Assembly: GCF_014349155.1 (NCBI RefSeq) | Contig: NZ_JACSIT010000070.1 | Coordinates: forward strand, 1 to 46,397 | DNA length: 46,397 bases | Origin: Neolewinella lacunae | Lineage (GTDB): Bacteria; Bacteroidota; Bacteroidia; Chitinophagales; Saprospiraceae | Direction of reading: 5' to 3' | Shown: positions 1-8,700 of the stretch, one piece after another | Layout: the number at the start of each line of letters is the position of its first letter | Numbering within the stretch: position 1 is the stretch's first letter | The notes under the pieces: model-generated | What the model was told of the DNA's origin: nothing | Seen by the model: only the letters and a program-made list of their open reading frames with translations | Databases searched by the model: none | Position numbers and translations under genes: made by a program

Positions 1-22
1 GCTACTCTCCCTACACAAGTTT
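1..22 (+). repeat. Left terminal inverted repeat of the IS
   Basis: GCTACTCTCCCTACACAAGT followed by TT. It is the exact reverse complement of 1448-1469. The repeat could extend left of the window edge. Confidence 0.92.
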
Positions 23-50
23 ATTCGTTAAAACATCGCATATTTACCTC

Positions 51-172
51 ATGGAGATTCGTTTAAAAAAAGATTTGACAAGATCAGCTCGCTGATCCGT
101 CTGAGCCTGACATGCGTTGTAAACCGCTTCGGCTCGAACAAGGCCGAGCAAGTAGCCACAGAACGGTTTATG
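51..172 (+). other. Out-of-frame N-terminal part of the IS4 transposase, with an A7 slippery run
   Basis: An ATG at 51 opens a 14-codon frame (M-E-I-R-L-K-K-D...) that stops at 93-95. The transposase frame is open from 32, and upstream of its first ATG (170) it encodes family-like sequence: F-D-K-I-S-S-L-I..., then K-A-E-Q-V-A-T-E-R-F leading into M-N-N. That resembles the N-terminal DNA-binding region of IS4 transposases. The two frames meet at seven A residues (65-71), read as A AAA AAA G from the ATG. A -1 shift there joins them exactly. Either this is programmed frameshifting or transcriptional slippage, or one A has been lost. Confidence 0.55.
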
Positions 173-1426
173 AACAATGAAAATGTCACGCTGGAAGACT
201 TGGGAGAGTTACTCTCAGCACCTTGTCACTTGCAAGACTTGGATCATGTCGTGTTGGTTCAAGACACCACGCAGTACAACTTCGAGGCACACCGAGGGCG
301 GTTTTCGGCGGATGATGCCGATATTGGCGTTCTGGGGGATAACCGTTCGCTGGGTCTGTTCGTGCATCCGACCTTGGGCTTCGATGAGGCAACGGGGATT
401 CCGTTTGGGATTACCGACTTAGCAATCTACCAGTTGCCAGAGGATCGGGAACTGAAAGCAAACAGGGGTTATACCAAGCAGCCCATCACCGAAAAGCATT
501 CTTACCGTTGGATCAAGTCAATAGAGGATAGTGTGGCCAAGATGCCAAAGGTGAAAAACTTTACAGCCATTGCTGACCGGGAAGCCGATATGTATGAGCT
601 CTTCGCCCACCCCTTTGATAGCCGGGTTAAGTTGTTGATCAGAAGTGCACAAAACCGTAAATTAGCCAATGGACAGTTGCTTCATGCCTATCTGGACGAC
701 CAGCCCTGGCAAGGGGAGTACGAGTTGGAAATCAAGGGCAATAAAAAACGGTGCGACCGCACCGCCCAGATGACCATCAGGTGGTCAACTGTAGAAGTTG
801 TTTGTCCTTCTAGTTTACATCGGCTGAAAAAAGATCATCCAGCTACAATTTCCATACAGGCCATAGAAGTCAAAGAGATAGAAGCGGGGGAAAGGGCCGA
901 AGGGGAAGAACCTCTCCACTGGTATCTGTACACTACTCATGAGGTAACAAACTTGGTGCAGGCACTTCAAGCTGTCGAGTGGTACGTCAAGCGTTGGTGG
1001 ATAGAGGACTTCTTTCGCCTCACTAAAAGTCAGGGGTTCGAGCTGGAGAAAAGTCAATTTAGTAGTGGAATGGCACTCAAACGACTAATCTACTTGGTTT
1101 ACGGGGAGGCAATCAAGGTGCTGGCGTTGCGACAAGGTCGAACACTAACCGTTTCAGATAGTGCCAGGCTCGTCTTTGATAATGTAGAACTCCTCTTGCT
1201 AAAAGCATTGCTCCCTAAACTGGAAGGACGTACGGCTAGCCAGGCCAACCAGAACCCTACCAATAGTATTGCTTGGGCTGTATGGATTATCGCCCGACTA
1301 GGAGGCTGGACACCAAGAAACATCAACGTGAGACCCCCAGGCGTGATCACATTGCTTAGCGGGCTAAAGATTTTCAAGCAACGACTCGAAGGGTTTAAAT
1401 TGATCTACAGTCAAATATCACCCTAA
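170..1426 (+). CDS. IS4-family DDE transposase
   Basis: This enzyme would cut and join the IS ends at the 22-bp terminal repeats. Counting from the ATG at 170 (418 aa), the likely catalytic triad is visible. The first Asp is in V-Q-D-T-T-Q (about residue 32). The second is in A-D-R-E-A-D (about 136). The Glu is in the IS4 signature Y-V-K-R-W-W-I-E-D-F-F-R (about 279), followed by K-S-Q-G-F-E-L-E. The N-terminal DNA-binding part is encoded upstream in the same frame but has no ATG of its own, so the functional protein probably starts at 51 through a -1 frameshift. The frame is intact to its stop, so the element may be active if the start problem is real biology. Family assignment is firm; activity is unknown. 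Confidence 0.88.
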   Translation: MNNENVTLEDLGELLSAPCHLQDLDHVVLVQDTTQYNFEAHRGRFSADDADIGVLGDNRSLGLFVHPTLGFDEATGIPFGITDLAIYQLPEDRELKANRGYTKQPITEKHSYRWIKSIEDSVAKMPKVKNFTAIADREADMYELFAHPFDSRVKLLIRSAQNRKLANGQLLHAYLDDQPWQGEYELEIKGNKKRCDRTAQMTIRWSTVEVVCPSSLHRLKKDHPATISIQAIEVKEIEAGERAEGEEPLHWYLYTTHEVTNLVQALQAVEWYVKRWWIEDFFRLTKSQGFELEKSQFSSGMALKRLIYLVYGEAIKVLALRQGRTLTVSDSARLVFDNVELLLLKALLPKLEGRTASQANQNPTNSIAWAVWIIARLGGWTPRNINVRPPGVITLLSGLKIFKQRLEGFKLIYSQISP

Positions 1427-1447
1427 TTTCTAATGATTTTTGCCCCA

Positions 1448-1469
1448 AAACTTGTGTAGGGAGAGTAGC
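1448..1469 (-). repeat. Right terminal inverted repeat of the IS
   Basis: Perfect 22-bp reverse complement of bases 1-22, starting 21 bases after the transposase stop codon. Confidence 0.92.
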
Positions 1470-1516
1470 TCCCATGGAGAGGGACCGAGGGAGAGGGCAA
1501 ATCCGGTAAGCCTACC

Positions 1517-1549
1517 CTTTATAACGGACCCTCCACACCCGTTATAAAG
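1517..1549 (-). terminator. Inverted repeat downstream of sdhB, possible terminator
   Basis: CTTTATAACGG at 1517-1527 pairs perfectly with CCGTTATAAAG at 1539-1549 across an 11-nt loop. It begins 45 bases beyond the sdhB stop. There is no clear T-tract on the minus strand, so it may be a protein-binding palindrome rather than an intrinsic terminator. Confidence 0.45.
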
Positions 1550-1594
1550 CGTCACTCCGTACGATGCAACCTAACCCAACACCACTATTGGTGC

Positions 1595-2359
1595 CTACCG
1601 CACCGCCCCAATGCTGGCCGCCAAATACTCGCGGTTGAGGCGGGCGATGTGTTCCACGGAAATTTCCTTGGGGCACTCCGCTTCGCAGGCCGTGATGTTG
1701 GTGCAGCGGCCGAAGCCTTCGGCGTCGTGCTGCTCGATCATCCGCTGGGCGCGCTGGGGAGACTCCACTTCCCCCTGGGGCAGGAGGGCGAGGTGACTGA
1801 CCTTGGCGGCGGTGAAAAGCATCGCCGAAGCATTGGGGCAAGCCGCCACGCAAGCACCGCAGCCGATGCAGGTGGCCGCATCCATGGCCGTGTTGGCAAT
1901 TTCCTTCTCCACGGCAATGGCGTTGCCGTCCTGGGCCTGACCGGTGTTCACCGAAACGTAGCCACCGGCCTGGATGATGCGGTCGAAGGCATCGCGGTTC
2001 ACGACGAGGTCTTTCACTACCGGGAAGGCCGCCGAGCGCCAGGGCTCGATGGTGATGGTATCGCCGCTCTTGAAGTGGCGCATGTGCAGCTGGCAGGTGG
2101 TCGTACCCTGCTGCGGACCGTGGGGGTAGCCATTGATCATCAGGCTGCAGGTGCCACAGATGCCCTCGCGGCAGTCGTGTTCAAAAGCGACGGGCTCTCC
2201 CTTGCTGCTGATGATTTGCTCGTTGAGCACGTCCAGCATCTCCAGGAAAGACATGTGCTCGTTCACAGTGTCGAGGGTATAAGTCTCAAACCGGCCTTTA
2301 GCGTTCGTATTGTTCTGCCGCCAGATCTTGAGGGTAAGCTTCATGTTTTCGGATCCCAT
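1595..2359 (-). CDS. sdhB: Succinate dehydrogenase iron-sulfur subunit
   Basis: Carries electrons from the SdhA flavin to the membrane quinone site in complex II of the TCA cycle. From the ATG at 2359 (254 aa) all three clusters are visible. The [2Fe-2S] ligands are in C-R-E-G-I-C-G-T-C plus a later Cys (63, 68, 71, 89). The [4Fe-4S] ligands are in [12 protein letters not shown] (164-174). The last cluster's ligands are in [12 protein letters not shown] (219-229). The open frame runs upstream to 2560, overlapping the end of sdhA, but that part is not conserved in character and is unlikely to be translated. The ATG at 2344 is an alternative start. It is the last gene of sdhCAB, 119 bases after sdhA; that gap holds one copy of the recurring GC-rich 18-mer. 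Confidence 0.95.
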   Translation of the reverse strand: MGSENMKLTLKIWRQNNTNAKGRFETYTLDTVNEHMSFLEMLDVLNEQIISSKGEPVAFEHDCREGICGTCSLMINGYPHGPQQGTTTCQLHMRHFKSGDTITIEPWRSAAFPVVKDLVVNRDAFDRIIQAGGYVSVNTGQAQDGNAIAVEKEIANTAMDAATCIGCGACVAACPNASAMLFTAAKVSHLALLPQGEVESPQRAQRMIEQHDAEGFGRCTNITACEAECPKEISVEHIARLNREYLAASIGAVR

Positions 2360-2408
2360 GGTTACGATGATTTTGGTGCTCCGCTCCTGGCTTTCAAAGA
2401 CTTTCCCG

Positions 2409-2426
2409 GCACCTGCGGCCGCGCCC
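2409..2426 (-). repeat. Copy 1 of the GC-rich 18-mer GCACCTGCGNCCGCGCCC
   Basis: GCACCTGCGGCCGCGCCC on the plus strand, in the non-coding gap between sdhA and sdhB. Strand is given so that GGGCGCGGCCGCAGGTGC is forward. Confidence 0.75.
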
Positions 2427-2478
2427 AAAAAGCGCTGCCAAGGCCGGCGGAAACCCGGAAGGGGAGCTGGCGACTGAT

Positions 2479-4473
2479 TTATTTGTAGGAACGGGTTTTG
2501 AGTTCGACGTTTTCGAAGACGAGTTCTTCTTTGTGCAGGATGGGTTCGGTATCGTTCCATTCCCAGGCGGCTACGTAGGCGAATTCGTCGTCGCGGCGCA
2601 GGGCCTCGCCGTCTTCGGTTTGGTATTCTTCGCGGAAGTGGCCGCCGCAGGATTCCTCGCGGTTGTTGGCGTCCACCATCATGAGTTCGCCCAGTTCGAG
2701 GAAGTCGGCCACGCGCATGGCTTTTTCCAGTTCGGGGTTGTACTCGTCGGCGCGGCCGGGAACGAACACGTCGCGGTAGAATTCGTCGCGCAGTTCGCGG
2801 ATGAGTTGGCGGCCTTTGGCGAGGCCTTCGGCGCTGCGGGACATGCCGCAGTAGTCCCAGACGTAGTGCCCGAGCCGGCGGTGGAAGCTTTCGACCGACT
2901 GGTTGCCCTGGATGCTCATCAGGCGGCTGATGCGCTCATTGACCTGGGCTTCGGCTTCGAGGAAGGCGCTGCCGTTGGGGTCGATTTTCGGCGTCCGGAT
3001 CTCGTTGGCCAGGAAGGTGCCGATGGTGTAGGGCAAAACGAAGTAGCCGTCGGCCAGCCCCTGCATCAGAGCGGAGGCCCCGAGACGGTTGGCGCCGTGG
3101 TCGCTGAAGTTGGCTTCGCCGGTGGCAAAAAGGCCGGGGATGTTGGTTTGCAGGTTGTAGTCTACCCACAGGCCGCCCATGGTATAGTGCACGGCGGGGT
3201 AGATCTTCATCGGCATCACGTAGGGGTTCTCGCCGGTGATTTTCTCGTACATCTCAAAGAGGTTGCCGTACTTCTCGGCGACTACTGCCGTGCCGAGTTC
3301 GCGGATGCGGGCTTCGCTGGCGTTGTGCTCGTTGAGGGTGCTGGCGCGGCTCTTGCCGTAGCGCTGGATGGCGTCGGCGAAGTCGAGGTAAACGGCCAGG
3401 CCGGTGGGGCTTACGCCGTGGCCTTCGTCGCAAACGACTTTGGCGGCGCGGCTGGCTACGTCGCGGGGGACGAGGTTACCGAAGGCGGGGTAGCGGCGTT
3501 CGAGGAAGTAATCGCGCTCTTCTTCGCGCAGTTCGCGGCCCGTCTTTTTGCCTTCGCGGATCAGGCGGGCGTCTTCTTTGCTCTTCGGTGCCCACACCCG
3601 GCCGTCGTTGCGCAGCGACTCCGACATGAGGGTGAGTTTCGACTGGTATTCGCCGGAAACGGGAATGCAGGTGGGGTGGATCTGCGTGAAGCAGGGGTTG
3701 GCCATGTAGGCACCGCGTTTTACCGCATTCCAGGCGGCGGAGACGTTGCAGTTCATGGCGTTGGTGGAGAGGTAGAACACGTTGCCGTAGCCCCCGGTGC
3801 CGAGCACCACGGCATGGGCGGCGTGGCGCTCAATCTTGCCCGTGAGGAGGTTGCGGGCGATGATGCCGCGGGCTTTGCCGTCCTGGATGACGACGTCGAC
3901 CATCTCGTGGCGGTTGAAGAGCTGGACGTTGCCCAGGCTGATCTGCCGGCTCAACGACTGGTAAGCACCAAGTAACAGCTGCTGCCCCGTTTGGCCACGG
4001 GCGTAGAAGGTGCGGCTGACCTGCACCCCACCGAAAGAGCGGTTGGCCAGGAGGCCGCCGTACTCGCGGGCGAAGGGTACGCCCTGGGCGACGGCCTGGT
4101 CGATGATGTTGGTACTGACTTCCGCCAGGCGATGCACGTTGGCTTCGCGGCTGCGGTAGTCGCCGCCCTTGATCGTGTCGTAGAAAAGGCGGTAGACGGA
4201 GTCGCCGTCGTTCTGGTAGTTCTTGGCCGCATTGATGCCACCCTGGGCGGCAATGGAGTGGGCGCGGCGCGGACTATCGTGGAAGGTGAATACCTTGACC
4301 TTGTAGCCCAGTTCGCCCAGCGTGGCTGCCGCAGCACCACCGGCCAGGCCGGTGCCTACTACGATCACCTCCAACTGGCGCTTGTTGTTGGGAGCCACCA
4401 GCGGCATGGAAGAACGGTACTGGGTCCACTTTTCCGAAAGTTCGCCAGCGGGGACGTTAGATTGGAGTGCCAT
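2479..4473 (-). CDS. sdhA: Succinate dehydrogenase flavoprotein subunit
   Basis: Oxidises succinate to fumarate with covalently bound FAD. The 664-aa protein has the dinucleotide-binding motif G-T-G-L-A-G-G-A near residue 41. It also has the FAD-attachment and active-site segment H-S-I-A-A-Q-G-G, and downstream family segments such as H-Y-T-M-G-G-L and [10 protein letters not shown]. Length and spacing fit the long form found with type B (cytochrome b) complexes of Bacteroidota. It starts at the ATG at 4473, 29 bases after the sdhC stop, and precedes sdhB in one operon. Fumarate reductase is the alternative for the same fold; the sdhCAB order with a five-helix cytochrome b favours an aerobic succinate:quinone oxidoreductase. 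Confidence 0.96.
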   Translation of the reverse strand: MALQSNVPAGELSEKWTQYRSSMPLVAPNNKRQLEVIVVGTGLAGGAAAATLGELGYKVKVFTFHDSPRRAHSIAAQGGINAAKNYQNDGDSVYRLFYDTIKGGDYRSREANVHRLAEVSTNIIDQAVAQGVPFAREYGGLLANRSFGGVQVSRTFYARGQTGQQLLLGAYQSLSRQISLGNVQLFNRHEMVDVVIQDGKARGIIARNLLTGKIERHAAHAVVLGTGGYGNVFYLSTNAMNCNVSAAWNAVKRGAYMANPCFTQIHPTCIPVSGEYQSKLTLMSESLRNDGRVWAPKSKEDARLIREGKKTGRELREEERDYFLERRYPAFGNLVPRDVASRAAKVVCDEGHGVSPTGLAVYLDFADAIQRYGKSRASTLNEHNASEARIRELGTAVVAEKYGNLFEMYEKITGENPYVMPMKIYPAVHYTMGGLWVDYNLQTNIPGLFATGEANFSDHGANRLGASALMQGLADGYFVLPYTIGTFLANEIRTPKIDPNGSAFLEAEAQVNERISRLMSIQGNQSVESFHRRLGHYVWDYCGMSRSAEGLAKGRQLIRELRDEFYRDVFVPGRADEYNPELEKAMRVADFLELGELMMVDANNREESCGGHFREEYQTEDGEALRRDDEFAYVAAWEWNDTEPILHKEELVFENVELKTRSYK

Positions 4474-4502
4474 GATCTTGAGTTTTTAAGGCCGGTTGGG
4501 AA

Positions 4503-5207
4503 TTACTGGTTCAGGTAGAAATACACGTACAAGGGAATGATGGCAAAGCCCAGCGGTACCAAAATGCTGTAGGCACGGCCGACGAACTTGATGAGCGGCG
4601 TCCATTTTTTGTGGTTGAGCCCCAGGGTCTGGAACGCCGACTCAAACCCGTGAAAAAGGTGGAAAGCGATGAACACCATGCTGATGACGTAGAAGATCAC
4701 AAACCAGATGTTAGTGAAAGCGGTGTACACCAGCGTATAGAGGTCTTTCACCGCGTACTCCGCGCCGGGGTAAGTAACCTCCGCAACATTACCGGTAAAC
4801 TTCATCTGGGCCCAGAACTGCACCATGTGGATGATGATGAAGATGAGAATCACCATACCCAAAGACCCCATGTAGAGCGAGCTCTTGGGGGCCGTGGCCA
4901 GGCGGTCCCGCTTCACGGCGTAGCCCTGGCTGCCCCGCGCCAGACGGTTCTGGTTCCACAGGATCAGGCCCTGGATGGCGTGGAGGAGGATGAAAGCATA
5001 CAGGCCGTAACTAGTGAATTTGATCACCGGGTTGTGGGTCATGAAATACGCGTATTCATTAAAGGCCTGCCCACCGTCTCCAAACATCAATTGTACATTG
5101 CCCGCCAGGTGGACGGCCAGAAAGGAGATCAGGAAGAGGCCCGTCAAAGCCATCACCACCTTCTTTCCAATGCTAGAGGTGATGAACCGAACAAACCATG
5201 ACTTCAT
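4503..5207 (-). CDS. sdhC: Succinate dehydrogenase cytochrome b558 subunit
   Basis: Membrane anchor and haem-carrying subunit of complex II, passing electrons to menaquinone. The 234-aa sequence contains about five hydrophobic helices. His residues suitable as haem ligands lie in A-V-H-L-A-G-N (near 27), L-L-H-A-I-Q-G, I-I-H-M-V-Q-F and A-F-H-L-F-H-G-F. This is the type B arrangement, with one five-helix subunit replacing SdhC plus SdhD. It is the first gene of sdhCAB, and a Bacteroidota-type promoter lies 26 bases upstream of its ATG. Confidence 0.94.
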   Translation of the reverse strand: MKSWFVRFITSSIGKKVVMALTGLFLISFLAVHLAGNVQLMFGDGGQAFNEYAYFMTHNPVIKFTSYGLYAFILLHAIQGLILWNQNRLARGSQGYAVKRDRLATAPKSSLYMGSLGMVILIFIIIHMVQFWAQMKFTGNVAEVTYPGAEYAVKDLYTLVYTAFTNIWFVIFYVISMVFIAFHLFHGFESAFQTLGLNHKKWTPLIKFVGRAYSILVPLGFAIIPLYVYFYLNQ

Positions 5208-5232
5208 ACGAGGTAATTTTAGCGAAACGCGG

Positions 5233-5264
5233 CAAAACTAACAGTTAAAAAGCGGATATACCAA
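5233..5264 (-). promoter_or_regulatory. Promoter of sdhCAB
   Basis: On the minus strand TAGTTTTG (5233-5240) matches the Bacteroidota -7 box TAnnTTTG. TTGG (5261-5264) lies 20-21 bases upstream as the -33 box. The predicted 5' leader is about 20 bases. Confidence 0.65.
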
Positions 5265-5736
5265 GTGGTTGAAGCCGGATGCCGGAATCGGCACTGTTTA
5301 GATCGCATCTAATTTATCCCCAGCAAATTAGGCTGCCTCCGGCTAAGCCGCCGCCCCCCGCTCTCCGCCGTTTCCCTACCGCTGCCCGGGCCACCAGCCC
5401 GTTGTTAAGCCAGCATTAAAAAGTCGGGCGGCTATTGGAACCTGACGCGCCCGCTCCCCACTTTTGCGGCGAGAGAAAAGCTGGGCTTCCCGGGCCGGGG
5501 GTGCGTACCTTCGCCCCGGAGAAAAGCAGCTTTTTTCCCGCTTTTTTGCCGTTGCCAATACTAAGCGCGCTGGCCCGGGCGTACTTAAGGCTGGACCCGT
5601 CAGCGGGCCTGGCCCCAAAAATTTTTCCCGCAGCCATCGGCCCCTCCGCCTCCGGGCGTCGGCGGTCAGATTGCCTTTTCTGAATTCTTTCCTGAGAGCG
5701 GACGACCGAACAGCACACTCACATACCTAGTCCCAG
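5265..5736. other. GC-rich intergenic region between sdhC and the surface-protein gene
   Basis: About 470 bases between divergent genes. Short frames here have no family-like sequence and are not accepted as genes. A possible plus-strand -7 box is TACCTTCG at 5506-5513, but no good -33 box was found at the right spacing. Nothing else recognisable was seen. Confidence 0.5.
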
Positions 5737-8700
5737 ATGATGAAAGTTTACCCGTTTATCGGCCGTTTTGCGGCTGGGCTTGTTCGTTTCGTTCTCCCCT
5801 TTCTTTGCACCCTTCCGCTGGCCGGGCAGTGCCTGAATCCGGAATTGGCCGTCATCAATTCCTGCATCGAACATCCCAATCCTGGGGGTGGCCCGCTCAA
5901 TGTGGAATCGGAAATCCTGGTGGTTTCCAGCGGTCTGGTGCCCGTCAACGTCGCCGACGCGGGCGTTGACTTGCCCTTCAACGGTTTCGGTGCGGCGAAT
6001 GCCGACATCAGTGCCGAGCCTGGCGACTGCCCCTTCAAGTTCCCCACCGTTACGGCATTGCCGGGCTGCCCGGGCGCCATTCCCCTGGGGCCCAATGACG
6101 TCATCCCAGCCGGTGCCATCGTCGTGATTTTCGTTACGGGCACGACCATTTCGGCCGATATTCTCGACGTCGACTTCAGCAACATCTGCCCGAACGGCCA
6201 GCCCGTGTACATCCTGCAGAGCAGCTGTGAGCGGACGGCCGGGGCCTTCGCCAACGGCTCAACGGGCGGCAATCCGCTGCGCACCATCGGGGTCACTTCC
6301 CCCTGCGGCGTGCGGGCGTTTACCTACAATACCCAGGAGATCAACCCCGCCGACGGTACGTACTACCTCGTGGGGGCCAATGCGGTGGGCAACCTCGATT
6401 GCGACCTGCCTACCATCCCCGAAACCTGCCCGGCCATCGACCTGACCTACTACATCTGCGATCCGGCCGGCGCGCTGGCTCCCGTGCCCGCCACCGACCT
6501 GGCCAGCATCTATCCCCTGAGCGACGTCTCCGTATCCTTCTTCCCTACCGCAACGGCCGCCGAGACCAATACGGGACGCATCACCCAGTACCAGCCTGCG
6601 GGCATGGCCACTGATACGCTCTACGCCCGGATCATTTACGCTACCAATTTCTGCATTGTCGTGCGGCCCCTCATCATCCGCTACCAGACGGGGCCCGCCC
6701 AGAGCACGGCACCCGCCGCCCCCCTCCCGGGCTGCGCCGATGAGGGGATGGGCCTTTTTGACCTGCGCAGGCTCGACGCGGAAATTGGCGGCGGGCAGCC
6801 CGTAACCTATTATACGGACGCCGCCGGCAACAGCCCCGTTACGGACCCCGGCAATTATGCTGGCCCGGCGGGCACCCTTTTCGCACGGGCGGGCGAGGGA
6901 AGCTGCGCCGGGGCCATCGTGCCGGTGGAACTCGTCTTGGTAGATCAGCCGGCGCTCAGTCCCGTGGCCACCCCCACCACCTGCCCCGAAAACACGGACG
7001 GCATCGTGGCGCTCAATCCCAGCGGCAACGGACCCTTTTCCTTCGCCTGGGCGGGAGATACCCTGCCGGCGAGTGCGACCCTGACGGACTTGCCGGCGGG
7101 CGATTACACGGCTACCGTGCGGGACGTGAACGGCTGTTCGAGCGCGGCCAGTGCGACGGTTTTGGCCGGGCCTGCCCTGACCTTAAGTTGTGGCCTGGGG
7201 GCACCCGCCAGTGGTCCGGCCCAAAGCGACGGCGTGGCTACGCTGACCATCACCCAGGGGCGTCCACCGTATACCGTCACGTATTCGGGCGCGGCCGCAG
7301 GTGCCGTGCAATTCCCAACGGCAATGGGCGACGTGGCCGGCCTTCCCCCTGGCGACTACACCTTCGTCGCTACCGATGCCAACGGTTGCACCAGCACGGA
7401 CTGCTCCCTCACCATCGGGGTGGCTTTTCCCATCGACCTGATGTGCTTTGTGCGCAACAACAGCAACGGCAGTACCATCCTCGGTGCCATCCGCATCGAG
7501 CTTTCCGGCGGAGTCCCCCCCTTCCTGGTGGAACTTACCGACCAGAACAACAACACCTCCTCCTTCCCGAATCGGCCGGCGGGAACGCAGGTATTCCCCA
7601 ACCTGCCCGTAGGCACTTATACCATCACCGTCACCGACGCCCAGGGCCAGGAAACGAGTTGTACCCGCAGCATCGTCCTCGATAACTGTCCGCTCACGGT
7701 CACCAACGTCCAGCTTCTGGCCAGCGATTGCAGCGGAGCAGACAACGTAATCATCCGTCTTTCCCTGGCGGGCAACAGCGGGGCCATCGCCACCGTCTGG
7801 TCCGGCGGCAACAACATCGAACAGTTCAACGGGCAGCAGGAGGCCGGTCCGCTGCCCCCCGGCGATTACTTCGTGCAGGTGTCCGACCAGAGCGCCTGCC
7901 CACCCATTTTCCAGGGCCCCATTACGGTCACCAACCCCGGCCCCGTGGTGTGGACGAACAGCTCCAGCGGCCAGTCCAATCCCTGTACCCCCGACGGCCT
8001 CATCGAAGCCACGGTGCAGAGCGGCGGGACCCCGCCCTACACCATCCGCCTGCGCGACGAAGACAGCGGCACTGAACTGGCCAATTTTCCGAACGTTACA
8101 GCGGGCCAGACCGTGCAGTTCACCAACCTGGAAGGTAGCGCAACGGGCCGCAACTACGCCGTTTTCGTGACCGACGCCCTGGGCTGCCCTACCCCACTGG
8201 CCCCCTACACCATCACCTCCCTGCCCGCGCCGGCCATCACTTTCCTCCCCGCCGGGCAAATGATCACCGCCCCGACCTGTACGGATGGAACGGACGGCTC
8301 CCTCACCATCGCCGCCAGCGGTGGAACGGCGCCCTACACCTACCGTTGGATCGATTACCCGGAGCGCAGCCTTGGCCGGGTGCTGGCCGACGGACCGTCC
8401 CAGACCAACCTTCCGGCGGGCGATTACCAGATTGAAGTCCGGGATGGCCTCGGCTGTTTGGATACCCTGGTCCTGAACGTCCCGGCCGGCAGCAGCCCCA
8501 CCCTGGCTTGCGGACCCGCGACCGACGCCATAGGCCCCACGGGCGGCACGGTCGAGGTTGACCTGGCCGGCGGTAGTGGCCCCTACGTCCTTACGCTGAC
8601 GCGCCTGGGAGAAAACCTCGTCTTCCCCAACCTCCCGGCGGGCACCACGCTGATCAGCGATTTGCCGGGCGGCGATTACAGTGGCCGGATTACGGACGCG

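Larger units (their letters stand above)
1..1469 (+). mobile_element. IS4-type insertion sequence, complete
   Basis: A single DDE transposase gene lies between perfect 22-bp terminal inverted repeats at 1-22 and 1448-1469. The left repeat begins at base 1, so the left target-site duplication is outside the window and the insertion site cannot be checked. The right end abuts TCCCATGGAG, downstream of the minus-strand sdhB gene. The element disrupts no visible reading frame on its right side. The size of about 1.47 kb is normal for IS4-family elements. Confidence 0.9.

Noticed and set aside
2533..3975. Long open frame (480 codons) on the plus strand opposite sdhA
   Set aside because: It is the antisense shadow of a firmly identified GC-rich gene; the translated sequence is low-complexity Val/Ala/Gly.
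5376..5730. Short overlapping frames between sdhC and the adhesin gene
   Set aside because: Frames open on both strands at once, Pro/Arg/Ala-rich translations, no ribosome-binding or promoter context.
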